Source: Zoroaster sp. YZ-2022 (taxonomy: Eukaryota; Echinodermata; Asteroidea; Forcipulatida; Zoroasteridae). Taken from it: a stretch of DNA of 64,000 nt. The notes beneath the pieces are model-generated. The model was not told where the DNA came from. It saw only the letters and a list, made by a program, of their open reading frames with translations, and did not search any database. The stretch covers positions 8,230,020 through 8,294,019 of the forward strand of contig CM055823.1 in NCBI GenBank assembly GCA_029582265.1, given 5' to 3'. Made by a program: the position numbers and the translations under genes. Shown here in pieces: positions 1 through 11,577 of this stretch. How positions within the stretch are numbered: position 1 is the stretch's first letter; every line of letters begins with the position of its first letter.

Positions 1-255
1 AAATGATACCGCCAAAGCATCCCCTGTTTGGGCGCACGAAGCGTTTCACACGACCTATTGTGGCAATTTTAACATCGATGCGATTTTTTTGGAGGAGGTC
101 TCGATCTCTGTTATAAATAACGAGGGTCCATGGTAATTATTTAACAAGGATAGCTTTCACACGACTGGGATTTGCTATTTTTTAACATGGATGCGATTTT
201 TAGTCAAGGTCCCTTGTTAAAACGGTCTCGTGTGAAAGGGCCTATACACATGTGT

Positions 256-382
256 GAACAATTGGCAATGCAACCAAAAATACTCGAGTGCATCATGCAT
301 GACTGTCTGTGTGTGGGTGCGGTGCTTACTGGGCCAAATTTCAGCCTGGGCATACACTGGCATACGAGGAGGGTTAACGTAA
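256..382 (-). mobile_element. Partial MITE, TTAACCCTCCT family
   Basis: On the minus strand this stretch runs from TTAACCCTCCTC into the same body (GCCCAGGCTGAAATTTGGCC, then GAGTATTTTTGGTTGCATTG) that recurs at 11578, 18450 and 20743. Only the first ~130 bp of the roughly 340-380 bp element are present. No coding capacity is seen; it is a non-autonomous dispersed repeat. Confidence 0.75.
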
Positions 383-868
383 ACTTATTATTTATTTATA
401 TTGGCTGACATTAGTCATGCTGCTTGTTAACCCATAGGCCTATCGAAAGTCCAGGTCCATGGGCATGGCAGAGACAGCGTTATTAAGACAAGTGTTAAAC
501 CATGGAGGAGGAAGGAACTTCCTCCATGACCATGGTAATATGGTTAAACACGCCGCCTAACGTTATTGCGGTAACGTACGTGCGTTAGTGCGGCGGTGCT
601 GCTGACGGTCCTGCCGACAGCCAACACAACACTAGTTACTCACGCCGCTAGCGCTCATGGAAACTGAACTATTTCTGTATGAACTTACCCGCATTACAGA
701 TGCATTCAACAGATAAATAATGTTAGTTTTTACCGTAGAGAAAGACATTTTTTAAAGTTTTCAATGTTGGTGCCATTTTGTTTGACATGTGGTTGTAAAA
801 TTTAAAACGACCTCTCTTCGGGCCGGGCCGCCAATAATTTGACATACAGTGTTTTACCGCCCTCTCGC
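383..868. other. Spacer with a small hairpin
   Basis: No gene is supported. A short inverted repeat lies at about 497-549, where AACCATGGAGGAGGAAG faces CTTCCTCCATGACCATGG; a related GGAGGAAGGAA / TTCCTTCCTCC hairpin appears at 62585-62660. Open frames here are short and unsupported. Confidence 0.5.
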
Positions 869-1204
869 GATGAAGGGCTGCGGCTACAAGCCAGGCACTT
901 CGTGTCTGACGTCACTGTGTTTGATCTGGTATTGCGCGGCGCCCAGTTGAGGACCCAGCCAAAAATATAGTTTCCTTTGTGTTTCCTCTCTTGGAAACAG
1001 CTGGGGATCCACTCCATTTTGATTGTGTTTAATTTTGGCGCGACAATTAGCGCGTCAGCTAATTGAAATTGTAGCTGTGACAACCAGTGTAAATATTACA
1101 AAATGATGTCATTTTTTGACGAACTGAGAATTCGTAAATGGGCCTCATGTGATGAGCCTGCACTTGGTGACGTCATACGAAGTGCCTGGCTTACAGCCGC
1201 ACTC
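869..1204. mobile_element. Foldback element with ~40 bp terminal inverted repeats
   Basis: The left arm (GCTGCGGCTACAAGCCAGGC, then ACTTCGTGTCTGACGTCAC) is matched in inverted orientation by the right arm ending GTGCCTGGCTTACAGCCGCA at about 1204. The arms enclose about 260 bp. A 93-codon minus-strand frame covers part of it but shows no family I recognise, so I treat it as a MITE-like element rather than a gene. Confidence 0.6.
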
Positions 1205-2459
1205 GAAACCAAGCCGTTTTTTAATTGGACAATATTAATGGCCGTCGTGGACACTTAGCCCTCGGTGGTGAAATTGTGACAAGTTGAAGGCATGCTCAAT
1301 GGAACATTACTACATTATACAATGGGAAGATAACAATGCGAATGAAACCATATCTACGTTCGGGAATAGCTTAATTTTTAAGTTTTCAATACAGGCCGAC
1401 CGGACAAATCTTTATCCATAGCTCTGAAAAACCTCCCCGGCGCTTTTGAATTTGAACAATTTCTTCACACAAATTAATTGGCTGCCGTGGATATTTAGCT
1501 CTTGGGCCGACAATGAAAGCTTAAAGTGATCATAATATTATAAGACATATCTTGAGCACAATTGGGTATAGCCTTGACGAAGGCTATCCGAACTCAGCGC
1601 ACATTCACACATTGTACGGACTCATGTACATACTGTATACATGAATATCTATAATGTACATGTACATAATGTATGTAGTACACTGTACATCATCACTGTA
1701 CATCTACTGTAACATACAGTGACCTAGTCTTGGTTAAGACCGGGGGGTGGGGGGGGGGGGGAAGGAAGGGTCTCACGGATAATAATTTTTTTTAAAGTCG
1801 CTCTCTTGTTCATACCTGAAACCCCCAATAAGGTATTAATTAAGTTGATTTTCACATACTTGATTGTGAGAAATAACTTTTAAAAAGGGTGATAAATTCC
1901 TGTAAAATATGGTAAACCTTCTTTTAAAATACGGAATGAAATACATTTACAGAAAAAACAAAATTGTAACTTGTACACAACGGACGTTTACAAGTTGCAC
2001 TGCACGCTCGTCTGACTTCATGCCCGCGCCCTCAGTGTTTACTATGGATTTGTGCCCTTGTCTGAACATACACATTATTTGTTATCAAAAGTGTATCCGG
2101 GATTTAACAATGAAACACACAACGCAATTGCAAACATTTTGTCCTTATTGGAAGTAACGATTCTCAAATATATTTCAATACCATTTCACATCCACATCGC
2201 TCCCGCCAACAAACATTCATTTCAATCATGAAAAACCAATGTTATATTTGTGGAGCAACCAAATTTAACTCTGTCCTGTATGAATGAGGTTTATAAGGGG
2301 TGCTAATTAGTTTGCCTCCTTTTTTGGGAAAAACCGAAAATTTATTTATTTCAAACCTATGGAGATGCCCTAACTCAACTGTGTAGTATTAAGTTTTTAT
2401 ATTTTTATTTTAGTATTATTTTTATATCTCAAAGTGTGCCTAAAGCCATGTTGTTTATC

Positions 2460-2664
2460 GTTCTTTGTGTGATTCAATATTTGTTTACTTACTAAGTAAG
2501 TGGTAGCGTCATGAGATCAACTCGACAGTAATTTAGTTTACTTTTTTGTAATCCTACAAGGGTGCTACGTTTGTTTCTGTTTCTTTTAATTTAATGTAAA
2601 TTTGTGTTTAATTTTTTTTTTTCTACCTGTGAAATCAATAAATGAAATGAAATGAAATGAAATG
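2460..2664 (+). mobile_element. Possible 3' tail of a non-LTR retroelement
   Basis: A T-rich segment is followed by CAATAAATGAAATGAAATG, that is, an AATAAA-like signal running into a short pentamer tail (GAAAT repeated). Such tails are typical of LINE 3' ends. No reverse transcriptase is visible upstream, so it would be a severely 5'-truncated copy. It could also be a simple microsatellite. Confidence 0.35.
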
Positions 2665-3019
2665 GATCTATACTGTATAGTTATAGGAGATCTCTAGCAG
2701 GAAATGTACAGTGCTGTTGAATTTTGTGAGGGTGAATACTGGTCATCAGATTGTCAAGAGGAAATCAGTATTAGATTACAGAAACATTGGTACAAACAAA
2801 TCCAAACAAGGAAATCCTGGTTAGAAAATGGGTCTTTCCTGGCAGGCCTATATACGAGACCTTCACATCATGTGACTAGTTGTTAAAGAGTAACTAACTT
2901 TTGGAATTCATCACCCATCACCCGAACCCCCTCCCCATTTGATTGGGCTAAGACTAGAAGGGAACCCATGGGTAATGTTCCCCTTGACTTGACTGGGTAC
3001 ATGTTCTCATAGACTTGAT

Positions 3020-3105
3020 TGGGTGGGGTGGAGGTGGGGTGTGGGGGTGTGGGGTGTGGGGTGGTGGTGGGGGTGGTGGGGTGGTGGGGTGGGAGGGGGA
3101 GACAA
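3020..3105. repeat. G/T-rich low-complexity tract (quadruplex-prone)
   Basis: Repeated GGGGTGGGG, GGTGGGGTGT and GGTGGTGGGG blocks on the + strand give strand asymmetry and many closely spaced G runs. The proline/histidine-rich minus-strand frames over it are a by-product of the repeat. Confidence 0.7.
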
Positions 3106-4309
3106 ACATTTGGGGGACATAAAGGAATGTCCATAATAATTTATTCTCATTGTTGAACCAGGTTTGATTTAAAATCCCACCATACAAGGTTAAAACATTG
3201 ATTGTGTTTTCAGTACCAATTGGTTTTCGCTAAGAAGGCTTTGAAGAGGTATACAATAAACAACAGTATTTATTGAAGTGTTTTCCGATACCACCAAGGG
3301 CGGATCTAGAACCCACGATTTTTGGGAGCCAAATGTTGGATGGGGCTATATGAATATTCTTGCAAGAAAAACGGTAGCCTACACCTCAGTAGCCAGAATA
3401 GGCTATAACATATTGTTTCAAAATTATTTATGGGCTATAAAAAGTATGTGTATGTGTGGGGAACATTAATATTCTGTCCTCCACTCTAAAAAGTGAAGGG
3501 TATCATCACATCCCCGGACCCACTGAATGATCGACTCCCATGATTAGAACGGTCTATAGTATAGATGTTTACAAAGTTACTTTCTTACATGACTGCCTAA
3601 AACAACATCTATATACCTCAAAACTGCAATTATTTTGTACATTTTAACATTCTAGAAAAAACAAATACTACAAAAGGAAAAAGCAAAGAAAAACACGTGA
3701 CCACAAGAAGCGAGGTGTGCACCCCGGAATTCATTCGCCGAACTGTTTATCATAAAGTGTATGCCCTAAAATGTTTCTGAAAAACAAAGATTTGAGGCCC
3801 ATACATTTGATGGATTGTGTAAAAAATGGCCCAATATGATAACCTGGGATCCTTGGGATCCAACTGTGAGTATTTTGGATACACCAGGCCCTGAAAAAGT
3901 GGTCCTAATTTGATTTCAAGCGTAAGGCCTTTTTTCAAAATGGCTGCTTTTCAGTGTGGACGTTTTCACTACTGTAGAGGGTGGTTTTCATTGGGATGAG
4001 AATAACTCCCTGGAAACCTGGACTTTAGACAGTAAATAGAGAAGAAAATAAAAGGATTTATATCGATCAATATTTTTTCTTTTGGTTTTAAAAACTGTAT
4101 TTTTTAACGATTTTTGAATATTTTGTGTTTAGCACTGTTTACTGTGGGAGTTTATTTAGTGGGGTGCACCCGTAAATGAATAATTATTTTGCACATGAGC
4201 TTATTGGTTAAAAATAAACATAAGATCGTGTGAATCGAATGAATGATTGTGTACCAGCTGCAAGTGGAAATGGGGGCGGGGCTTTCTGCAGCATTCTACG
4301 AATTATGCT

Positions 4310-4708
4310 GCACATAATGACATCACTACCACGAAAATAGTTAGTTCCTAGACAACAGTCTTAGCTGACAAGTAGCGCAACAGCCTAGAGCCAGACTATA
4401 GGCGTGTACTAATAATTAAGTAGGTACAGCTAGCTAGCTAGCTCCATCCTCGGCCGCTCCAGGTACGTCTGGTGTACGTACGTGTGCGCGAGCGCAGCCC
4501 ATTTATATTTCTAGCTGCAGTAAATACAGGTACCTGTATTTACTGCAGGTAGGCTTACTACTATAGTACAGTCGCCGTCCGGGTCAGTCAATTCTCACCG
4601 AAGTATAGTGCAGCTATTTCATTAACAGCGTCGAGGAACTTCGTCTTAACTTAACTCAGCGGTGCTTAGATCAGTCAGAAGATCACTGGGGAGTCAGCAC
4701 TACGAATG
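4310..4708 (+). promoter_or_regulatory. Candidate promoter and 5' leader exon of the NLR gene
   Basis: This block, ending in a strong splice donor (GTGAGT at 4709), recurs with the same order of motifs at 61990-62379 (also followed by GTGAGT) and more loosely at 56940-57340. Shared pieces include GCACATAATGACATCACTA, GCTGACAAGTAGCGCA, AACTCAGCGGTGCTTAGATC and the terminal GTGAGTATAG. Conservation around a donor in several copies suggests a non-coding first exon and its promoter. The ATG just before the donor is absent from the 62 kb copy, so I do not use it as a start codon. The link to the exon at 23390 is inference and would need a first intron of nearly 19 kb. Confidence 0.4.
4515..4548. 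repeat. Perfect 34-bp palindrome
   Basis: CTGCAGTAAATACAGGT is followed immediately by its exact reverse complement, ending TTTACTGCAG. It sits inside the candidate promoter block and is not kept in the copy near 62 kb, so it may be a recent insertion or a cruciform-forming site. Confidence 0.85.
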
Positions 4709-4796
4709 GTGAGTATAGTTGTGGGGGTATAATTATACCCTTATAAAAGTTTCACAGTGTCGATCGTCACACACTGAAACCTCGCTCTGCAATCTC

Positions 4797-4913
4797 TTAA
4801 AGTTTTAGATTGAAATTCACTCTAACCATGCTAACCAATTGAAACTAATGACACAATGTTCATAATTTGTCACTTGTTTCAATCGGTTAGAGTGAATTTC
4901 AATTTAAAACTTT
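4797..4913. repeat. Long imperfect hairpin
   Basis: AAAGTTTTAGATTGAAATTC plus ACTCTAACC on the left is matched inverted by GGTTAGAGTGAATTTCAATT plus TAAAACTTT on the right, with a second inner inverted pair (CAATTGAAAC / GTTTCAATCG). The copy near 62460 has only the left arm, so the right arm is an addition or was lost there. Confidence 0.75.
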
Positions 4914-5650
4914 GCACAGTGTACTCCATCATTGTCCATGTCCACCCAGTCGTCACACTGTGGCCTCACTGTGTGCTCTAATCTCTGTGTGTGACACTAT
5001 GAATTTGGAGTAGGGAAGTTATTCTTTACAAGTTACAGGGATATTGTGCCGGCAACTATATACTTGTTAGTTAGTCACCTATTCCTTAAACTTGGGAAGG
5101 TACACAGTTGGTAATGTTGGCAAAACTGCTTCCATGGGTAACATAAAACAACCAATTTGTGAATGTTTCAGCTCAATACAGAGTCCAAGTCATGAGAAAA
5201 GTGTGAAAAAAACATTCACAATATTTTATGAAAAGACTTGAAGCAAAAAGTTGTCAACTTTGTTTGTGTATTTTTCAGAACACATCAGACATAATAATAT
5301 TTCAGAATAATTGGTTTATAGAGGAGCATCAAGAAACTATTAATAACTGAACTTTGTTCATTTTTAGAGAGGTTACGTTATTAGACATTAGTAAGCTAAA
5401 TAACATCAGTTTTATTATCTCAACCCAATGTAAAATATCGTAAAAAGTCATTTTATTCGAGCCACTTTTGTCTCAAATAAAAAAAGCCAAGATCCACTTT
5501 AGGGGGGAAACAAATCTAACATTAACTCAGGCAACAGTATCAATATTTTCAGTGTTATTTACACACTTTATGGCCAATACTTGGGTTATTTTGTCCACTG
5601 AAGGGGTGACTTTCAAAGGGCGATATTTAAACATATGACAGCTCAAAATG

Positions 5651-5887
5651 AATACATCACGACACGGATGGTGTACATTTAAGCGGTCTTGTATTTTAAC
5701 TCAAAAGTTAAGTTATTGTCATATAAGAAAATTATACAAGGCACGGGAATGCTTTAACTTGCAAAGTCAAATAAAGAAACAAATAACTATGTATAGCACA
5801 AGTGTAATTGAATGACCTCTATCAATGTGAAGTTAATAAATCACAGATTTGACCCAGTCTTTTCATCATTCAAATAATGTAAGAAAA
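5651..5887. other. Spacer
   Basis: AT-rich single-copy-looking DNA; no feature seen. Confidence 0.5.
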
Positions 5888-6183
5888 TTAACCCTCCTAC
5901 TCCTACAAGGGTCAAAATCAGTCAGAATTTTGATATACTTCCCAAGTGCACTTAAAAGTCAAACACTGTCAAACCTTACGTGCAGTAAGTACATTTACAG
6001 GTCAAAATGAGTTGACTGTTTTTGACTGGTAAAAGCATTGTCTGGTATTGTTCAGGGTGGTCAAAATGACAGTCAAAAATGCCCCTGTCTGCACATTTGG
6101 GTCAACAGTCAAAACAGGCAGTTGACTGGTTTTGACCTCTACAGCAACTTCCCACTAAAGTGCAGCAATAGTAGGAGGGTTGG
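5888..6183. mobile_element. MITE with TTAACCCTCCTAC termini
   Basis: The element starts TTAACCCTCCTACTCCTACA and ends GTAGGAGGGTTGG, an inverted terminal pair shared with the family at 11578, 18450 and 20743. Its interior differs: it is built of repeated GTCAAAA and CAGTCAAAA motifs. It is therefore a sub-family with the same ends but another core. Confidence 0.7.
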
Positions 6184-6948
6184 GTGAATATAATAAGAAA
6201 TATATTCAAAAAGATTAACTAGATAAATTAAAGATAAAAATAATAATCAGTCAAACAGTGAAGAATAAGAAATTATGTAAACGGCAATGGATAAAACTAA
6301 GTAACTAAAATAAAGTACAAGTATTTTAGGCTAAGTTGTTATTGACACAATGCTCTAGAAAGTTAAATACCCAAGAGGATAATAAAACTGGTGGTTATTC
6401 CTCATGGTTGCTTAATGGAATGAGAAATAGAAATGATCACATATCAATTGCTGGAGAATACTTAAATCAGAACAACCAAACTATTATCGATAACAAAGCA
6501 ATATCAATGGACAGAATTTGTGTGCAACCCTATAGGCAATTGATAATTAGATTTCATATGCTCTAGAAACACTCAGCTAATAGTCTAGGGACTTGATACT
6601 CCAGAAATGAAATGAGCATGCCATAATAAATCAAGGTTTCTTGCACTTCTACCAAGTACAGTTGTACCAATAACCTTCAACCTTTCACTGGCAGCTCAGG
6701 AAAACCACATGTTATTATGGCAAGGTTACTCCTATAGTTGATACTGTATAATATTTTAAGTGGTGGTATAAGGTTAAAGAAAAGCAGTTTGATCACAGTA
6801 CTAAATTTATGAATGTTTCCAAACTAAATTTACTAAGTACTGTATAAAATACTAAACTAACTATGGTGAGTATTCTACAGTAGATCAGATAATATAAAAC
6901 TGTATCCATCCTTAAAGGAGCATACTCATACAAAGTGATAAAGTAAAT
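6184..6948. other. Spacer
   Basis: AT-rich DNA with only short open frames; nothing recognisable. Confidence 0.5.
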
Positions 6949-7798
6949 TAAAACCCTAACTCCCTAGGCCCATTTGCTTACACATAACCTGAATCCTTCC
7001 TAACTCCCTAGGCCCATTTGCTTACACATAACCTGAATCCTTCCTAACTCCCTAGGCCCATTTGCTTACACATAACCTGAATCCTTCCTAACTCCCAAGG
7101 CCCATTTGCTTACACATAACCTGAATCCTTCCTAACTCCCTAGGCCCATTTGCTTACACATAACCTGAATCCTTCCTAACTCCCTAGGCCCATTTGCTTA
7201 CACATAACCTGAATCCTTCTTAACTCCCTAGGCCCATTTGCTTACACATAACCTGAATCTTTCCTAACTCCCTAGGCCCATTTGCTTACACATAGCCTGA
7301 ATCCTTCCTAACTCCCTAGGCACATTTGCTTACACATAACCTGAATCCTTCCTAACTCCCTAGGCCCATTTGCTTACACATAACCTGAATCTTTCCTAAC
7401 TCCCTAGGCCCATTTGCTTACACATAACCTGAATCCTTCCTAACTCCCTAGGCCCATTTGCTTACACATAACCTGAATCCTCCAAAATCCTTCAGTAAAG
7501 CAAGCACATGACATGTATGCACATGTGTGTTTCTAATCTGTGATACATGTACATGGCCAGGGACCCTCCCTGCATACATGGAACAATAAACAATGTGCAC
7601 TGACCCAAGCACTGACCTTGCAATCACTACAACAAACATGGATGTACATGTACCATGGAAAGGCAAGTATGCCTAATAACCTCAATCCTCCAAAATCCTT
7701 CACTTTAGCAAAGAGCATATAGCATGTAACCTCAATCCTTCAAAATCCTTCACTTTAGCAAATAGGATTTTGGAGGATTTGGGAAGGTTAGGGTTAAA
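6949..7798. mobile_element. Repeat element bounded by AACCCTAAC / GTTAGGGTT
   Basis: The left end TTAAAACCCTAACTCCC is matched inverted by the right end GGTTAGGGTTAAAAGG. The interior contains a 12-copy minisatellite and scattered AATCCTTC and CAAAATCCTTCACTTTAGCA motifs, the last also present inverted near the right end. The same terminal and internal words appear at 12379-12540 and 13683-14352, so this is a dispersed non-autonomous family. Confidence 0.6.
6957..7484. repeat. 44-bp minisatellite, 12 units
   Basis: Twelve head-to-tail units start with TAACTCCCTAGGCCCATTTG and end with CCTGAATCCTTCC, spaced exactly 44 bp (starts at 6957, 7001, and so on to 7441). Units differ by single bases only, for example CCCAAGG in unit 4. 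This points to recent expansion. No coding role is apparent. Confidence 0.95.
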
Positions 7799-8282
7799 AG
7801 GAACTAAAGAAAGTGAACAAATACTCCTAAAAATGTATAAATGAAGACAATCTTATTAAAAGTAACTTAAGAGAATAAAAGCCAAAAAGTAATTCATTTA
7901 GTAAATGAACTCAATGTTGTTTAAACAAATCAGCAAATCAGTTAAAACAAATAATTCACTTTCCACCAAAAATTTTGCATAGCAAAACTGCGATGCAAAA
8001 AACGAATTTGCATAGCAAAATAATTTTTTGTATAGCAATCTGTGAATTTTGTGTAGCAAATTTTAAAATGCTTAAAATTACAGTATGTAGTGTGCATAGG
8101 TAAAGGTGTTGTTTTTTTAAGGCTTTACTGTCGTTTGGTTTATAATATGAATGTCAAATATGAATGTCAAATTCCAAATTTTACCAGAAATAATAATCTT
8201 TAGTGTCAGGAAATTGAGCCATGCATTTTTTTCTTCTATAGGCCAATTTCTTCATTATTTTCGCCAAATTGCAGTCATTCAT
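7799..8282. other. Spacer with TTTGCATAGCAAA-like words
   Basis: AT-rich; the words GCATAGCAAAA and GTATAGCAAT recur at 7975-8060. No gene is seen. Confidence 0.5.
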
Positions 8283-8420
8283 GAAAGTTAGTCCTCTGAA
8301 GAGTTGTACGTCCAGTTCTTTTCAGAACTAATTACTACTCAATTGAGAATTTCACATGGTGTCACCGCAATTAGTCTTACTTATTCTCCTCACCATGCAA
8401 AGCTACAAGTCTTAGTCTTC
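8283..8420 (+). mobile_element. Penelope-associated tail fragment
   Basis: The segment carries GTCCAGTTCTTTTCAGAACT, AATTACTACTCAATTGAGA and CACATGGTGTCACCGCAATT, then CTCACCATGCAAAGCTACAA. All of this is shared with the copies at 43435, 44486 and 52404. Here the preceding ribozyme-like motif is mostly deleted: CCTCTGA joins directly to AGAGTTGTACG. Confidence 0.7.
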
Positions 8421-10295
8421 CGTCTATTTTCTTTTTTGTTTACATTGTTATATCGATCACTAAAACAGAGGCAATATCACGAAAACAAATTACCGACTGC
8501 GACATGTTCGGGTGCTTTTCAAAGTTAAGTTTGCAGAGTGTAACGTTACTTTGTGGTATGTTCAAGCTTGATTTTGATTATTAAAAATTCGCCCGAAAAA
8601 TTAGTGGTTGAAAGTGCAATTATATTGTGTGCCGAAATGATTCTAAATCTCACCACTACATACATGTATATAAAAGAATGCTCATTTTGTAAATTTTTCA
8701 AAAACTTTTATTATAAAACGAATTTAGTAACTTTTTTTTAGAGTTCTTTGAATACGGCCGTAGTGATCGTATGAAGGACTGAACACGGTACTATTGTGTA
8801 TAGGGGTGGCTCAATTGCTCAATGTTCCAACCCCCAACTTCAGGAGAAGAAAAATATACACCTAATTAATTCATCAGCTGAAAAATATGGCATGCACATA
8901 GAATTTTAGGCATTGCTGGGAAATAAAGTTGCATATACGGTTGCACATAGGTAAAACCAGTGCACCTGGTCACTGTTGCATCAACACCGCACGTCGTGAA
9001 GTCATCGTTAACTACATACGCCAGACGGATGTACCCCCCACTGTGGTCTGGACACATGAAAACAAACCCAGTCGGGACAGGTCCATTGATATTTTTTGGT
9101 CGGAAATATACATGTAAACGTTATTTCGGGAAAGATTTGTGAATGCGATTTCAAAAATGTTTGTTATTAAACCACGATAGTGAAAAAATCTGTCAATTTG
9201 TATCGCAAAATCTGCGATGTATTGTTTGAAATTCCATCGCAGATTGTCCAAATTACGTCGTATTTTGCGATGCGATACAGGGGAAATCGTTCACTGCCTA
9301 TTGACCTTCTCATAAAACGGTCGTTGACGTCTGTCGAGGATGACGTATAGGTACGTCGGTTCTTATGGCCACTCTAAAGCAATAATTAGTTAGAAATGTG
9401 TTTGGATACATATATATGAATTTGTCTTTTCTTATTTCTTTGTAAAGGAATTGTACATCTTCAACGCGATTGGAAACATTTTGTTCTTAAAAAAATAAGA
9501 AAATCGCAGTTTGGCACGAAAAAGGTCGTGGATTAGAAATCGTTTTTATTCAAGTTTGCTGTTTGATTTGTTAAACATAACAAAGTCACATAATTAAATA
9601 CAGAGACACATTACGGTCAGAAATGTACAGATGTTCCTTAAATACACATCCTTGCTCTATTTACAGTTTTTATTTTAAATCCAAATACAAATTGAAATTA
9701 GTCATTACTCTTAAAATTACATTACTATTAAGATTTCTTTTGTAGACAAAATCCATAAAACTTTTTATGTAATCGGCTGCCTGTATTGACTGACACATTT
9801 AAGTATACCTCCATTAAAATAGAGCAGTGTTAATACACATGTATGAAAGATGCAATTTGTTATTTTCTTTTATTCTATTATTGACTAATACCTCTACTTA
9901 CCGGATTTATTATTTTTTTCAAAATAAGCCAATTGGTCATATCTAAATTGCATAAATTAGCATAAACATTATTTTAAACATAAAACATGCTATTTGTAGG
10001 TAAAATTTATTTAAATTCAGTTTAAAATTAAGAAAAATTATTGAGTCTTTTAATGAAACAACACTTTGACACAATTTCATTAATTATAAATATAAAAAAC
10101 ATGAATTAATTTAATTAATTTATGGTAATTACCCCCGAAAAATTTACATAATTGTATGTCACACACGTAACCGAAAAGAATAAAAAGTTTTTCAAGAAAA
10201 GTGAGGTTTCAATATTTTAATTTTGTGTCAAAAGCTAGTTTGGGGAGATCTCACATTACACAAAATATAAAATGAATTATGTTTCCCAGTTATTA
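8421..10295. other. Spacer
   Basis: AT-rich DNA, strongly so at 9600-10150. Around 9290-9350 the words TTGACCTTCTCATAAAACGG and GTCGTTGACGT resemble 63655-63710, a distant copy of the right-hand flank. No gene is supported; open frames near 8900-9250 overlap on both strands without domain signals. Confidence 0.5.
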
Positions 10296-10299
10296 ATTG

Positions 10300-10336
10300 G
10301 TCACACACGTAACCAGGCGGTTACATGTGTGACACT
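10300..10336. repeat. Inverted GTCACACACGTAACC pair
   Basis: GTCACACACGTAACC is followed after four bases by GGTTACATGTGTGAC, a 15-bp hairpin with one mismatch. The same 15-mer stands alone at about 10159 and in a short tandem array at 12091-12150, suggesting a small repeated motif specific to this region. Confidence 0.75.
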
Positions 10337-10616
10337 ATTGGTTACTTGTGTGATGTACATGTATACACTGTACATGTACAGTATATTCAAATGCATTGCT
10401 GCATGTAACATGTATGAACCTTGTGATACTAGACATGTACATGTATACAAATAATAGAGTACACATTTTAAGCCTACTATGTAATCATTATGTGAACATT
10501 CATCCAATGAGATCAGAGATAGAAGACTCTCCGTGTATACAGTGCGCACACTGAGTTTGTGTCTAGTTACACAGAATACTCAACAATAATTCTAAATGTG
10601 CAATGTCTTGCTCAGT

Positions 10617-11390
10617 GAGTACCAAAATGAAGTCCAAAGGGCACTGTGGTCTCGCGAATCAGTCAGTTATTTACAGCTGCTATCTTTCAAAATGGTAGTT
10701 GTGAATCTCATGTGATTGTCTCAAATTCAAATGATAAGGGCAAGGACACTACATGTACATTTGTGAAGTATTTTAGTACAAAAAGATGTCACAAATAATG
10801 GGTCAAACATTACCCTTTTCATTGTCAAACTCCTGTTAATTCTAGCAATAGAGCACAATACACAATTTGAGTGGCAGTACTTTGCTACTTCACATGGTAG
10901 AGGTGTTGTGGATGGTTTTTAGAAAGTCCTAATGACTTTGTGTATCAAGCCGACAAACTAATGCCTCAAACCCAGGTTAACACTGGATAACACTGGATAA
11001 AATTAAAACTTATGTCAAAGATGCACAACCCTGGATAGATGTCCTCCCTGTACCTGGAATCAGTAAGGTTCACAAAATCAGTCAGTCCTATGTTTTTAAC
11101 ATACATGTACATCAGGTGTTCCTGACCCTGATTTCACCATCCAGTATAAGACTGCTAATAAGAGCACACACTGGGAGGTTGGTGATTGGTTGGTTGTCAG
11201 GTATGATGAAGATATCTATCCAGGAGAAGTCATACGCATAGTAGGTGAGAAAACAGTAGTTAAAAGTAATGCAGAAGGCAGGAAGCTTTTGGAAGTGGCC
11301 CTCTAAGGATCAGAGATTGTCTTTTATTCACTTGACAAAATTGTGAAAAATACAAGGTCCTCAAGTTGCAGGTTCAAGGGGTATGGGATG
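10617..11390 (+). pseudogene. Decayed copy of a multicopy metazoan gene family
   Basis: Conceptual translation in broken + frames gives protein-like pieces in a sensible order: QYFATSHGRGVVDGF then a stop (10877-10924), AQPWIDVLPVPGISKVHKI (about 11020-11078), and EVGDWLVVRYDEDIYPGEV onward to an in-frame TAA, continuing GSEIVFYSLDKIVKN (11178-11350). The HGxGVVDG block and the GDWxxVxYD-YPGE C-terminal block are ones I associate with repetitive, uncharacterised proteins found in many copies in fish, cnidarian and echinoderm genomes; the family has no settled function. Several stops and frame changes show it is dead. There is no visible intron structure. The assignment rests on remembered motif resemblance, so treat the family as tentative and the decay as certain. 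Confidence 0.55.
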
Positions 11391-11577
11391 TAATATAAGA
11401 TGACTGAAGACTTTATGTTGAATATTCATATAACTGTATCAAATGTTTGAAAATTGAAAGATGACTTCAGGTTTGATTTTGCTTTGTGTTTAATTCACAC
11501 ACTGTTTCCTCATGTAAAAGGAATTATCACTCCCTCTGGTAACTTTTTGTTTCTTATGAAATACTGAAAATGGATCT

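Larger units (their letters stand above)
1205..4309. other. Intergenic spacer, low complexity in places
   Basis: No supported gene. It holds TACATGTACAT-rich DNA at 1625-1720, a poly-G run at 1741-1762, a GAAAT tail at 2640-2664 and a G/T-rich strand at 3020-3105. All open frames are under 100 codons, without recognisable domains or splice logic. Confidence 0.6.
4310..5650 (+). repeat. Segmental repeat, partner at 61990-63560
   Basis: Beyond the leader block the similarity continues through GAGTCCAAGTCATGAGAAAA, CATAATAATATTTCAG, AGAGAGGTTACGT, AGCTAAATAACATCAG, TTCGAGCCACTTTTGTCTC and the stretch ending GGGGTGACTTT. In the partner near 62-63.5 kb these motifs come in the same order but are split by an insertion (about 62785-63250) and by a foldback element at 62510-62686. 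A shorter match lies at 57415-57540 and another near 53060-53160. Confidence 0.75.

Noticed and set aside
802..1083. 93-codon minus frame as a gene
   Set aside because: It covers a foldback element with inverted ends and shows no family I can name.
4698..4708. ATG directly before the 4709 donor as the start codon
   Set aside because: It would end in phase 0, which does not match the phase 1 exons, and it is absent from the copy at 62379.
6957..7484. CRISPR-like direct repeats
   Set aside because: There are no spacers between the 44-bp units; the genome is eukaryotic.
7786..7797. Interstitial telomere repeat (TTAGGGTT)
   Set aside because: Only one or one and a half units occur, as the terminus of a repeat family.
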